A stretch of 64,000 nucleotides of DNA from Nocardia sp. (GTDB taxonomy: Bacteria; Actinomycetota; Actinomycetes; Mycobacteriales; Mycobacteriaceae): contig NZ_JAODNK010000018.1 in NCBI RefSeq assembly GCF_025465275.1, forward strand, positions 1-64,000, written 5' to 3'. Below, piece after piece: positions 16,301-28,500 of this stretch. The position numbers and the translations under genes were made by a program. How positions within the stretch are numbered: the first letter of the stretch is position 1; every line of letters starts with the position of its first letter. The notes under the pieces were generated by a model. The model was given only the letters and a program-made list of their open reading frames with translations. It did not search any database and was not told the DNA's origin.

Positions 16301-16545
16301 TTCGGTGGCGCGTGTCTTCGGTGAGGTGCTGGAGCGCGAGAGCATCGGCCTGGACGACGACTTCTTCACCCTGGGCGGCAACAGCCTGATCGCCACCCGG
16401 GTGGCGGCGCGGCTGAGCGGCGATCTGGGTTGCCGGATCGGTTTGCGCGAGATCTTCGGCGCGCCCACGGTGGCCGCGCTGGCGGCTCTGGTGGAGCGCC
16501 AGTTCCTCGACGACGATGCCGAATTCCGTACGTCGGTACCGGAAT
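13317..16545 (+). other. NRPS1 module 1: C(starter-like)-A(Ser)-T
   Basis: C1 (from ~13386) begins [22 protein letters not shown] and has HHIVIDG at 13779-13799. Its opening resembles the EntF condensation domain, which accepts an acyl group from a separate carrier, more than the internal C domains of this protein. The A1 code reads D-V-W-H-F-S-L-V-D(-K), identical to the EntF serine code. T1 has LGGNSL with its Ser codon at 16383-16385. Expected product: N-acyl-Ser, acyl donor unknown. Confidence 0.85.
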
Positions 16546-19500
16546 TGGCCGTGCGGGAGCGGCCGGAGGTGCTGCCGCTGTCGCCCGCGCAGCAGCGCAT
16601 CTGGTTCCTGAACCGCTTCGATACCGCGAGCGCCGACTACAACATGCCGTTCGCGCTGCGCCTGCGCGGCGACCTGGATGTGGCGGCATTGCGCGGTGCG
16701 GTCGCGGATGTGGTGGCGCGGCACGAGGTGCTGCGCACCGTCTTCCCGCAGACCGTGGCCGGTCCGTGCCAGCGGGTGCTGCCGGCGGCGGTGCTGTCCC
16801 CGTTCGCGGTGCTGGAGTCGTTTGCGGAATTGTCGCTGCCGGATGTCGGGATGGCGGATTTCGAATCGCTGGGTGCGGGCCTGATCGTCGGCACCGACCT
16901 GATCGTGTCCGTCGAGCCGATCGCGGCGGCGGACCTGGATGCCGAATTGCGTGGTTTTGCGGAGCGCGGATTCGACCTGGAAAACGAGATCCCCTTCCGC
17001 GCCCGCCTTTTCGAGGTGGGTGCGGAAGGGCATGCGGCGGAGGAGGGCAACCAGGCCGCTAACGATCACGCGCTGGCCGTCGTGCTGCATCACATTGCCG
17101 CCGATGGGTTGTCGCTGCCGGTGCTGGCACGGGATTTGGTGAGCGCCTACACCGCTCGCCGCGCCGGGCATGCGCCGGGCTGGACGCCGCTGGCGCTGCA
17201 GTACGCGGATTACGCACTGTGGCAGCGTGAGCGGCTGGGCGATGCCGCCGATCCGCATTCGCTGCTGGCACAGCAGTTGTCGTTCTGGACCGAGACCCTG
17301 GCGGGCGCTCCGGAACAGCTGGATCTGCCGTCGGATCGGCCGCGGCCGGCCGTGGCCAGTGGCCGTGGTGGTGTGCACCAGTTCGAGATACCGGCCGGTC
17401 TCCATGTAAAGCTGCTGGAAACGGCTCAGCAGCATGGTGTTTCGACCTTCATGCTCGTCCACGCCGTGGTCGCGGTGCTGCTGTCGCGGCTTTCCGGCGA
17501 GAACGACATCGTTATCGGCACCCCGGTCGGCGGTCGCGGGGAACGCGAACTTGACGAACTGATTGGTATGTTCGTCGGCACCCTGCCGCTCCGCACGCAG
17601 CTCGACACGCGCGTGCCCTTCACCGAATTCCTAGGCGCCGTACGGGAATCCGATTTGGCTGCCTTCGCACACGCCGATGTGCCGTTCGAGCAGCTGGTCG
17701 AGGTCCTGAATCCGGCGCGCTCGCAGGCCCGTCATCCGGTCTTCCAGGTATCGCTGTCTTTCACCGGCGTCGGGAATATCGGTGTCGAACTGCCCGGATT
17801 GCTTGCTACGGCGGGTACGCTGGATACCGGAGTGGCTAAGTTCGACCTATCGATCGCGGTCACCGAAAGCTTCGCCGGTGCCGGTCCCGGGGAAGGTCCG
17901 GCACCGGCGGGGATTCACGCGGAATTCTCTTTCGCCACGGATCTCTTCGACCCCGCCTCCATTTCCGTTCTCGCAGGCCGCTTCCTGCGCCTGCTCGAGG
18001 TCGCCGCCACCGCTCCCGCGACCGTTGTCGCCGAGCTCCCCCTGCTCTCCGAGCCGGAGTACACCGACCTCGCCACGCGCTCCGGTGGTGCGGTAGCAGC
18101 CACCGGGCTACTGCCCAGTGTGCTCGAGGAAGCCGTCGAGGCTGATCCCGACAATATTGCCATTTGCGACGAACGTCGCGCCCTGACCTACGGCGAACTC
18201 GATGCTGCGTCATCACGTTTGGCGCGGCTGCTCATCAACCGCGGGGTGGGACCGGACGATCTGATCGCCGTGGGTGTGCCACGTTCACTGGAGCAGGTGA
18301 CGGCCGTCTGGGCCGTGATCAAGTCCGGTGCGGGCTGGGTGCCGGTGGATCCGGGCTATCCGGTCGAGCGCATCACCCATATGGTGACCGATTCGCGGGC
18401 GGTGCTGGGCCTGACCACCGTGGCCGCGCACGCCGCCATGCCCGCCGTGCTCCCGTGGCTGCTGCTCGACGATTCCGAATTCCGCAGTGCCTGTGGCGCT
18501 TTCGCTGACACTCCGATCGGCGATGCGGATCGGGTGCGGCCGCTGCACGCGCAGCACGTCGCCTACACCATCTACACCTCGGGTTCGACCGGTCTGCCCA
18601 AGGGTGTGCTCGTCACGCATGCGGCACTGGTGAGCCTGGCGGCCGAGCAGACCGCGCACTACTTCGGGCATCCGGGCGCGCGAGTGCTGAGCGTCGGCTC
18701 GCCCTCGTTCGACATCTCGGTCATGGAACTGCTGCTCGCGGTGAATTCCGGCGCCACCATGGTGATCGCGCCGGCCGGTGTCACGGCCGGCGTGGAACTG
18801 GCCGACTTCGCCCGGGCGCAGCGGGTGACCCATCTGGGCATGACCCCCTCGGCCGCGGCCTCGCTCGATCCGGCGACGCTGCCCGATGTGCAGTCGATCG
18901 CGGTCGGCGGCGAAGCCGTTCCGGCGGAACTGGTGCGGCGCTGGATTGCGGCCGGCCGGATCATCATCGATGCCTACGGCCCGACCGAAACCACCGTCGT
19001 GGTCAATATGTCCGAGCCGCTGCGGGCCGGCGAGCCCGTCACCGTCGGCCGTCCGATCCGCGGTGTGCGGGAATGGGTGCTCGACAGCGCGCTGCAGCCG
19101 GTGCCGGTGGGCGCGACCGGTGAGTTGTACGTCGCCGGTGCGCAATTGGCGCGCGGTTACCACGGCCGCCCGGACCTGACCGCGAACCGCTTCGTGGCCT
19201 GCCCGTGGGCGCCCGGTCAGCGCATGTACCGCACCGGTGATCTGGTGCGCTGGAATGCCGACGGCACCGTGATGTACATGGGCCGCAATGACTCCCAGGT
19301 GAAGGTGCGCGGCTACCGCATCGAACTCGGTGAGATCGAGGCGGTGCTGGCCGAGCAGGAGCAGGTGCGCCAGGCCGTGGTCGTGGTGCACAGCGATGCC
19401 GCCCGCGGTGATCAGCTGGTGGCCTATCTGGTCCCGGCCGATGCCACGGCCGGGGTGTCGGCCGAGACGGTGCGGGCGAGCCTGCAGGGCCGCCTGGCCC

Positions 19501-22500
19501 CGCATATGGTGCCCACCGCGTTCATGGTGCTCGACGAGCTGCCGATGACCCCGAACGGCAAGCTGAACCCCCGTGCCCTCCCGGCGCCGGAGTTCGCGGC
19601 GCGCGAGTTCCGGGCGCTCGGCTCCTCGGCGGAGCGTCTGGTCGGCGCCGCCTTCACCGAGGTGCTCGGCCTGACCACGCCGATCGGCGCGGACGACGAC
19701 TTCTTCGAACTGGGCGGCAATTCGCTCATCGCGACCCGGCTGACGGCCCGGCTCGGTGCGGCCCTGAACGCCCGGGTACCCGTGCGCCTGATCTTCGACG
19801 CCCGGACGGTCGCCGAACTCGCTTCCGCGCTGGCCGAATTCGCCGGTACCGGCGGCCGCCCGCCGCTGGTGGCGGGGGAGCGGCCGGAGCTGGTGCCGCT
19901 GTCCTACGCGCAGCAGCGCCTGTGGTTCCTCAATCGCTTCGACACCGATTCGGTGGCCGACAATCTGGTCGCCGCCATCGAGCTCACTGGACCCCTGGAT
20001 CGCGTGGCGCTGGCAGCGGCCCTCACCGATGTGATCGAACGGCACGAGACGCTGCGCACCGTCTACCCGGCGGTGGACGGTGTGGGCTACCAGCGGGTGC
20101 TGCCGATCGCCGAGTCCGCTGTCGACTTGATCGCCGAGGCGGTCGATCCGGCTGCTCTCGACGAGCGCATTCGCGTGCTTGCCACCACCCCGTTCGCGAT
20201 CGGCGACGAAGCGCCGCTGCGGCTGACCCTGCTGCGCGCCTCGTCCGCCGGCGAGATCGAGCACGTGCTCGTTTTCGCGGTGCACCACATTGTCGCCGAT
20301 GGCTGGTCCATCGCGCCGCTGACCCTCGACCTGATGGCCGCCTACTCCGCGCGCCGCGCCGGAACCGCGCCGCGCTGGACCCCGCTGCCGGTGCAGTACG
20401 CCGATTACGCGCTGTGGCAGCGTGAGCTGCTCGGCGCGGCCGAGGACGCGGAATCGGTACTGGCACAGCAGTTGCGCTTCTGGCGCGACGAGCTGTCGGG
20501 GCTGGCCCCCGAGCTGGTGCTGCCGACCGATCGGCCGCGCCCCGCCACCGCCTCCGGCCGCGGCGCCCGGTACGAGTTCACCCTGGACGCCGGACTGCAC
20601 ACCCGGCTGCGGGAGATCGCCGAGCAGTCGCACGCCTCGCTGTTCATGGTGCTGCACGCCGCCTTCGCCGCGCTGCTGGCGAAAACCTCCGGGCAGTCCG
20701 ATATTTCGATCGGCACCCCGGTGGCCGGGCGTGGTGAGCAGGCCCTGGACGGTCTGGTCGGCATGTTCGTCAATACCCTCGCACTGCGCACCGAGGTCGC
20801 GCCGCGGCGCTCCTTCACCGATCTTGTCGCGTCCGTGCGCGATGTGGACCTGCGCGCCTTCGCCCATGCCGATGTGCCGTTCGAGCGTCTGGTGGAGGCG
20901 CTGAATCCGGTCCGCACGCCGGGCCTGCATCCGCTCTTCCAGGTGGTGCTGGACCTGCAGAACACCACCACCGCCGCCCTGGAACTGGACGGGTTGCAGG
21001 TGTCGCGGCTCGATATCGACACCCACACCGCCAAATTTGATCTGCAGCTGACGCTGGCCGACAGCGCCGACGGCGGCCTCGCGGCCGTATTCACCTATGC
21101 CACCGATATTTTCGAGGCCGACGGCATTGCGGTGCTGACGCGCCGGTTCGAGCAGGTGCTCGCGGCGGTGACGGCGGATGCCGGTATCGCGGTCGGCGAT
21201 ATCGAGGTGCTCGACGCCGGTGAGCGGCGGCGGGTACTGCACGAGTGGTCGGCCACCGGTGCGGACAGCTCCGAAGACGACACGCTCGCAGCACGTTTCG
21301 CGCTGGCGGCCCTGATCGATCCGCAGGCCCCCGCGGTTCGCTCCGGGGATATCACCCTCACCTACGGTGACCTCGATGCCCGCGCCAACCGGCTCGCGCG
21401 CCGGCTCATCGCCGCCGGCGTCGGTCCGGAATCGCTGGTGGCGGTGGCGCTTCCGCGCACCGAGGAGCTGGTTGTCGCCCTGCTCGCGGTGCTCAAGTCC
21501 GGTGGCGGCTATCTGCCCATCGATCCGAACTACCCGGCGGATCGCATCGAGTACGTGCTCGACGATGCCCGCCCGGTGTGCGCCATCACCAGCGCCGCCG
21601 CGAATCTGCCCGCAGGCTGGTTCGGCGGTCCGCTCATCGATCTGGACACCGTGGATCTGGCCGGCTTCGCCGCCGCGCCGATCACCGATCAGGATCGCCG
21701 CGCGCCCCTGGACCCGGGCAATGTCGCGTACGTCATCTACACCTCCGGCTCGACCGGCCGCCCCAAGGGCGTGCTGATCCCGCACCGGAATGTGGTGCGG
21801 CTGCTGGACAATACGCGGCGCCTCTTCGAATTCGGGCCGTCGGATGTGTGGACCATGTTCCACTCCTATGCCTTCGACTTCACCGTATGGGAGCTGTGGG
21901 CGCCGCTGCTGTCCGGCGGCAGCGTCGTGGTGATCGACTACTTCACCTCGCGCTCGCCGCAGCAGTTCCGGGAACTGCTTGCCGCGCAGCGGGTTACGGT
22001 GCTGAACCAGACCCCGTCGGCCTTCTACCAGCTGATCGCCGCCGATCAGGCGCACGACCGCGACGATCTGGCCCTGCGCTGGGTGATCTTCGGTGGCGAG
22101 GCGCTGGAACCGGCGCGCCTGCGCGACTGGTTCGCCCGTCATCCGCAGACCCCCGCGCTGGTGAATATGTACGGCATCACCGAGACCACGGTGCACGTGT
22201 CGCATCGGTTCATCACCGCCGAAACCGGTTCCGCCAGTGCCATCGGTGGCGCCCTACCGGGACTGACCGTGCGCGTGCTGGATTCGCGACTGCGCCCGGT
22301 TCCGGTCGGCGCCCCCGGCGAAATCTATGTCTCCGGTGGGCAACTCGCCCGCGGCTACCTGGCCCGCCCGGCGCTGTCGGCGGCCCGCTTCGTGGCCGAC
22401 CCGTTCGGCGCGCCCGGCGAATCGGCCTACCGCACCGGTGATCTCGCCCGCTGGACCACCCAGGGTGAGCTGGAGTACCTGGGCCGCGCCGATCAGCAGG

Positions 22501-25500
22501 TGAACCTGCACGGCTTCCGGGTGGAGCTCGGCGAGATCGAGGCCGCGCTGCTGGACGAGCCGCAGGTGCGTGCGGCGGCGGTCATGGTGCGCCACGACGA
22601 CACCGTCGCCGAGGGCCGGATCGTCGGCTACGTGGTGACCGATTCCGCGATCGATACCGTGGTCCTGCGCCAGGCGGTGGCCCGGCGGCTGCCCGAGCAC
22701 ATGGTGCCCGCCGCCCTGGTGGTCGTCGACCGAATCCCGTTGACCGTCAACGGCAAGCTGGATCGCGCCGCCCTGCCCGCCCCGATCTTCGAGACCGCGG
22801 CCTACCGCGCGCCCGCCACCCCCGCCGAGGTGGCGGTGGCGCGGGTCTTCGCCGAACTGCTGGGCATCGAGCGAGTCGGTGTGGCCGACGATTTCTTCGC
22901 GCTGGGTGGCAGCTCGCTGCTGGCGGCCCGGGCGGTCGCCCGCCTCGGCGTGGCTCTCGACTGCGAGATCCCGGTGCGCGCGCTCTTCGAAACCCGCAGC
23001 GTGGCAGCGCTTGCCGCGTATGCGCACGAGCTCTCCGGCGCGGGTGCGCGGCTCGCGCTGACCCGGCGGACCCGCCCGCACCGGCTGCCGCTGGCGCCGG
23101 CGCAGCAGCGCATGTGGTTCCTGAACCGCTACTGGGCCGTCGAGGAGACCTCCGGTCCCGGTGCGGCAGCGGATAATATTCCGCTGGTCATCCGCTTCTC
23201 CGGTGCGCTCGATACCGCCGCGCTGGCGGGTGCGCTCGCCGATCTGGTGCAGCGGCACGAGACTCTGCGCACCGTGTACCCGGACGGTCCGAACGGACCG
23301 GAACAGGTGATTCGCACTGTCGCGGAGAGCCTTCCGGCACTGACCACCGAGCGCATCGACGAGTCCGAGGTGGATGCCCGGCTGGTCGCCGCCGCCACCC
23401 GCGGCTTCGATCTGACCGTCGAAACCCCGCTGCGCGCAGCACTGTTCACGGTGTCCGAGACCGATCACGTGCTGGCCCTGGTGCTGCACCACATCAGCGC
23501 CGACGGCTATTCGCTCGGCCCGCTCGCCACCGACCTCATGACCGCGTACACCGCCCGCCACGACGGCGCGGCTCCGGCTTGGCAGCCGCTGCCCGTGCAG
23601 TACGCCGACTACGCCCTCTGGCAGCACGAGGTGCTGGGCTCGGACGCCGATCCGGACTCGGAATCGGCTCGGCAGCTGGACTACTGGCGCACCCAGCTCT
23701 CCGGCCTGCCCGAACAGCTGGACCTGCCCGCGGACCGCCCGCGCCCGGCGGTATCGACGCAGCGCGGCGGCACCCACCGCAGCACGGTCGACGCCGACCT
23801 GCACGCCGAGCTCGCCGCGCTGGCCCAGAAGCTGGACAGCACGCTGTTCAGCACGGTGCACGCCGCGCTGGCAGTACTGCTGGCCCGGCTGTCCGGCACC
23901 TCGGACATCGCCATCGGCACACCGGTCGCCGGCCGTGGTGAGCAGGCCCTGGACGGTCTGGTCGGCATGTTCGTGAATACGCTCGTGCTGCGCACCGAGG
24001 TCGATCCGGGCGCCGGCTTCGACACCCTGCTGGCCGGCGTTCGCGCCGGTGACATCGCGGCGCTCTCGCACGCCGATGTGCCGTTCGAACGCCTGGTGGA
24101 GGTGCTCGCTCCCGCGCGGGCACAGAACCGGCATCCGCTGTTCCAGGTCGCGCTGACCTTTCAGAACTTCCCGCTGCCCACCCTGGTACTGCCGGAGCTG
24201 CTGGCCGCGTCGGCGCAGATCGAGTCGGGCGTCGCCAAGTTCGATCTGCAGTTCACCGTCACCGAGACCTGCTCCGACGGCGGGCACACCGGTGGCCTGG
24301 ATATCGAAATCACCTACACCCGCGATCTTTTCGACGCCGACAGCATTGCCCTGCTGTCGCGCCGCTTCGAGCAGGTGCTGGCGGCGGTAGCCGCCGACTG
24401 CACCGGCGCGGTCGGCGATATCGACCTGCTGCGCGCCGACGAGCGGGCCCGGGTGCTGACCGAATGGAATGCCACCACTCGCGAACTCGAACTACCGGAA
24501 GGCGCTGCCGCTACCCTGGTTTCGCTGTTCGAGGCGCAGGTGCGGACCACCCCCGAGGCGATCGCGGTCGCCTTCGAGGGAACAACCCTGACCTACGCCG
24601 AGCTGGCGAACCGCGTACACCGCCTGGCCCGCAAGCTCATCGACGCGGGTGTGGGAGCGGAAGCGCCTGTCGCACTGGCCATCCGCCGCTCCGTCGATCT
24701 GGTTGTCGCCATGTACGCGGTGCTGGAGGCCGGTGGCGCGTACGTGCCACTGGACCCCGACCAGCCCGCCGACCGCATCGAATACGTGCTGGACACCGCT
24801 CGCCCGGTGGTCATCCTGACCACCACCGGCGACGATTTCCGCACCGAGGACATCGCTCCGGTGCTCGCCGTGGACGCCCTGGACCTCACCGGCTACCGCG
24901 CTACGCCGGTCGCCGATGCGGAACGCCGTGTCCCGCTGCGGCCGTCGCACACCGCCTACGTCATCTTCACCTCCGGCTCGACCGGCCGCCCCAAGGGTGT
25001 GGCCGTGGAGCACGCCGCGATCGTGAACCGTCTGCTGTGGATGCAGAGCGAGTACCCGATCGGCGCGGATGACGCTGTGCTGCAGAAGACCCCGGCCACC
25101 TTCGACGTCTCGGTCTGGGAGTTTTTCTGGCCCTTGCAGACCGGCGCTCGCCTGGTCGTCGCCAAGCCGGACGGCCATCGCGATCCGGCCTACCTGGCGC
25201 GAATCATCGCTGAAGAAGGCATCACCACAGCCCATTTCGTGCCCTCGATGCTGTCGCTCTTCGTCGCAGCCCTCAGCGATATCTCCACCGCGACGTCCAC
25301 CCCCGTCGTCCCGGCACGTTTTTGGCCGGGATCCACCGCTGGATCCCGGCCACAAGCACGCCGGGATGACGGGGGATTGCGCCTGCGGCAGGTTTTCGCC
25401 TCCGGTGAGACGTTGCCCGCGAGTACCGCCCAGCAGCTGCGGGCACTTACCGGTGCCGCACTGCACAACCTCTACGGCCCGACGGAGGCCTCGGTCGACG

Positions 25501-28500
25501 TCACCCACCACCAGGTCGTAGATGCCGATATCGCGTCCGTCCCGATCGGGCGCCCAGTGTGGAATACCCAGCTGTACGTGCTGGATTCGCGCCTGCACCC
25601 CGTCGCGCCCGGTATCCCGGGTGAGCTGTATCTGGCGGGCGATCAGCTGGCCCGCGGCTACCTCGACCGCACAGACCTGTCCGCGGATCGCTTCGTCGCC
25701 AACCCGTACGCCCCCGGGGCCCGCATGTACCGCACCGGTGACCTGGTCAAGTGGACCACCGCCGCGAGCGGCGAATCGGGTACTGCGGGCGAGCTGGAGT
25801 ACCTGGGCCGCACCGACTTCCAGGTGAAGCTGCGCGGTCTGCGCATCGAGCTCGGTGAGATCGAGTTCGCGCTCACTGCACGGGATTCCATCGCCCAGGC
25901 CGTGGTCGTGGTCCGCTCGGACGATCGTCTCGGCGATCAGCTGGTCGCCTACCTGGTCGCCGCCGCCGCGACCATCGATGTCGACGAGGTGCGGGCCGCC
26001 CTGTCCGCCGCCCTGCCCAGCTATATGGTGCCCGCCGCCTTCGTTGTGCTGGATGCCCTCCCGCTCAATGCTTCCGGCAAGCTGGATCGCCGCGCGCTGC
26101 CCGCGCCGGTGTTCGCGGCCAAGGTCTTCCGCGCGCCCGCCACTCCCGCCGAGAAGACCATCGCGGACGTCTTCGCCGACCTGCTCGGTGTCGAGCAAGC
26201 GCGGGGAGGCGGAGCGATCGGCCTGGACGACGACTTCTTCGAGCTCGGCGGCAGTTCGCTGCTGGCCGCCAAGGCGGCCGCCCGGATCGGCGGCCTGCTC
26301 GGCGCGACCGTCGGGGTGCGGCTGCTGTTCGAGGCGTCCCGGGTCGGCGATTTGGCTGCCCGCGTAAGTACCGCGGCCGCTTCGGTTGTGCGCCCAGCAC
26401 TGGTCGCCGGCGTACGCCCGGAGCAGCTGCCGCTCTCACCGGCGCAGCAGCGCATGTGGTTCCTGAACCGCTTCGACGGCAATTCGATCGCGTACACCAT
26501 TCCGCTGGCGCTGCGCCTGACCGGCGAACTGGATGTGGCCGCCATGCAAGCCGCAGTCGCGGCCGTCGTCGCCCGCCACGAGACCCTGCGCACCGTCTAC
26601 CCGGAGACCGCCGCGGGTCCGGTACAGGTGATCCTGCCCGCCGAGCGGGCCGTGCAGGCCCTGCAGCCGATCGACTCCACCGAAGCCGAACTGCCGCAGC
26701 GCATTCTGGAGCTGGCCGCCGCCTTCGACGTCACCTCCGAGGTGCCGGTGCGGCTGCGCCTGTTCCGCATTACCGACGCCCGTCGCACCGAATACGTCTT
26801 CGCCGGTGCGCTGCACCATATTTCGGCCGACGGCTCCTCGGTGGTGCCGTTCGTCCGTGACCTCATGCACGCCTATGGCACGCATCTGGCGGGTCAGGCG
26901 CCGGTGTGGTCGCCGATGGCGGTGCAGTACGCGGACTACGCGCTCTGGCAGCGTGCGCTGCTCGGCGCCGAGGACGATGCCGAATCGCTGTCGACACAGC
27001 AGATCTCGTTCTGGCGGGACACCCTCGCCGGACTGCCGGATCAGCTGGATCTGCCCACCGATCACCCGCGCCCGGCCCGGCAGAGCCTGCGCGGCAAGCA
27101 CCTCACCGTTCCCGTCGATGCCGAACTGCACGCCCGCCTCGCCCAGCTCGGCCGCGGTCACGGCGCGACGCTGTTCATGGTGGTGCACGCCGCGTTCTCG
27201 GCCCTGCTGGCCCGGCTGTCCGGCACGGCCGATATCGCCGTCGGCACCCCGATCGCCGGTCGTGGCGAGGCGGCGCTGGACGACCTCATCGGCATGTTCG
27301 TGAACACGCTGGTGCTGCGCACCGAAATCGTTGCCGCCGAACCGTTCTCGGCGCTGCTGAACCGGGTCCGCACGGCCGATATCGCCGCCTTCGCGCACGC
27401 CGACGTCCCGTTCGAGCGCCTGGTGGAGGTGCTGAACCCGCAGCGCTCGACTGCCCGGCACCCGCTGTTCCAGGTCGGCCTGTCCTTCCAGAACCATGAG
27501 CGGGCCACGCTGCGGCTGCCCGGCCTGTCGGTCTCGGAGGTCGAATTCGACAATGCGATCGCGCAGTTCGATCTGCACCTGTTCGCGGTCGACCACTACG
27601 GCCCGGCCGGTGTGCCCGCCGGAATGGATCTCACCCTCGGTTATGCCACCGACCTGTTCACCGAGGCGACCGCAGCACGATTCAGCGCGGCCCTGCGCCG
27701 AGTGCTGGAAACCATTGCCGCCGAGCCGGAAACGGTGATCGGCGCGATCGATCTGCTCGGCGGGGACCTGCGCCGCCAGGTGCTCACCGAGTGGAACGCC
27801 ACCGAGCGCGCTGTCGACCAGGTCACCCTGGTGGACCTGGTCGACAGCCAGGTCGCCGCCACCCCGGACGCCGTCGCACTGCTGAGCGCCGATGGCGAAA
27901 CCGCCCTCAGCTATGCGCAATTCGATGCCCGGGTGAATCGGCTGGCGCGGCTGCTGCTGGCCGGCGGCGTCGGCCCGGAGCGCACCGTGGCGCTGGTCAT
28001 GCGCCGCTCCATCGACCTGGTTGTCGCCATGTACGCGGTGGTCAAGGCCGGTGGCGCGTATGTGCCCATCGATCCGGACCACCCCGCCGAGCGCATCACC
28101 CACATTGTGGATACGGCCGCGCCGGTGTGCGTGCTGACCACGGCCGCCGACGGCGTCCCGTTCGAGACCGTCCTGCCGGTGCACCTGGTGGATCGCCTGG
28201 ACGACACCGCCTTCTCGGCCGCACCGATCACCGCGGGGGAGCGGATCAGCCCGCTGCGCGCGCACAATCCCGCCTACGTCATCTTCACCTCCGGCTCCAC
28301 CGGCACGCCCAAGGGCGTCGCGGTGCCGCACTCCGCCATCGCCAACCAGTTGCAGTGGCTGCGCAGCACTTTCGAGCTCGGTGCGAACGATCGTGCGCTA
28401 CTGAAGACCCCTGCCACCTTCGACCTGTCGGTCTGGGAATTCTGGTCCCTGCTGACCACCGGCGGCAGCCTGGTGGTGACCGCGCCCGGCGACGAGCGCG

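Larger units (their letters stand above)
23085..26390 (+). other. NRPS1 module 4: C-A(Ser, with palindromic insert)-T
   Basis: C4 has HHISADG. The A4 code reads D-V-W-H-F-S-L-V-D, serine. Between the 278 and 299 positions A4 has ~27 extra residues (including [15 protein letters not shown]) encoded by a palindromic element at 25301-25374. The A-T linker carries a copy of the short 22-bp element (26197-26219, coding QARGGGA). T4 has LGGSSL. Confidence 0.85.

Noticed and set aside
25290..25380. The palindromic repeats as a CRISPR array
   Set aside because: Only single palindromic units occur, with no regularly spaced direct repeats and spacers; they lie inside coding sequence.
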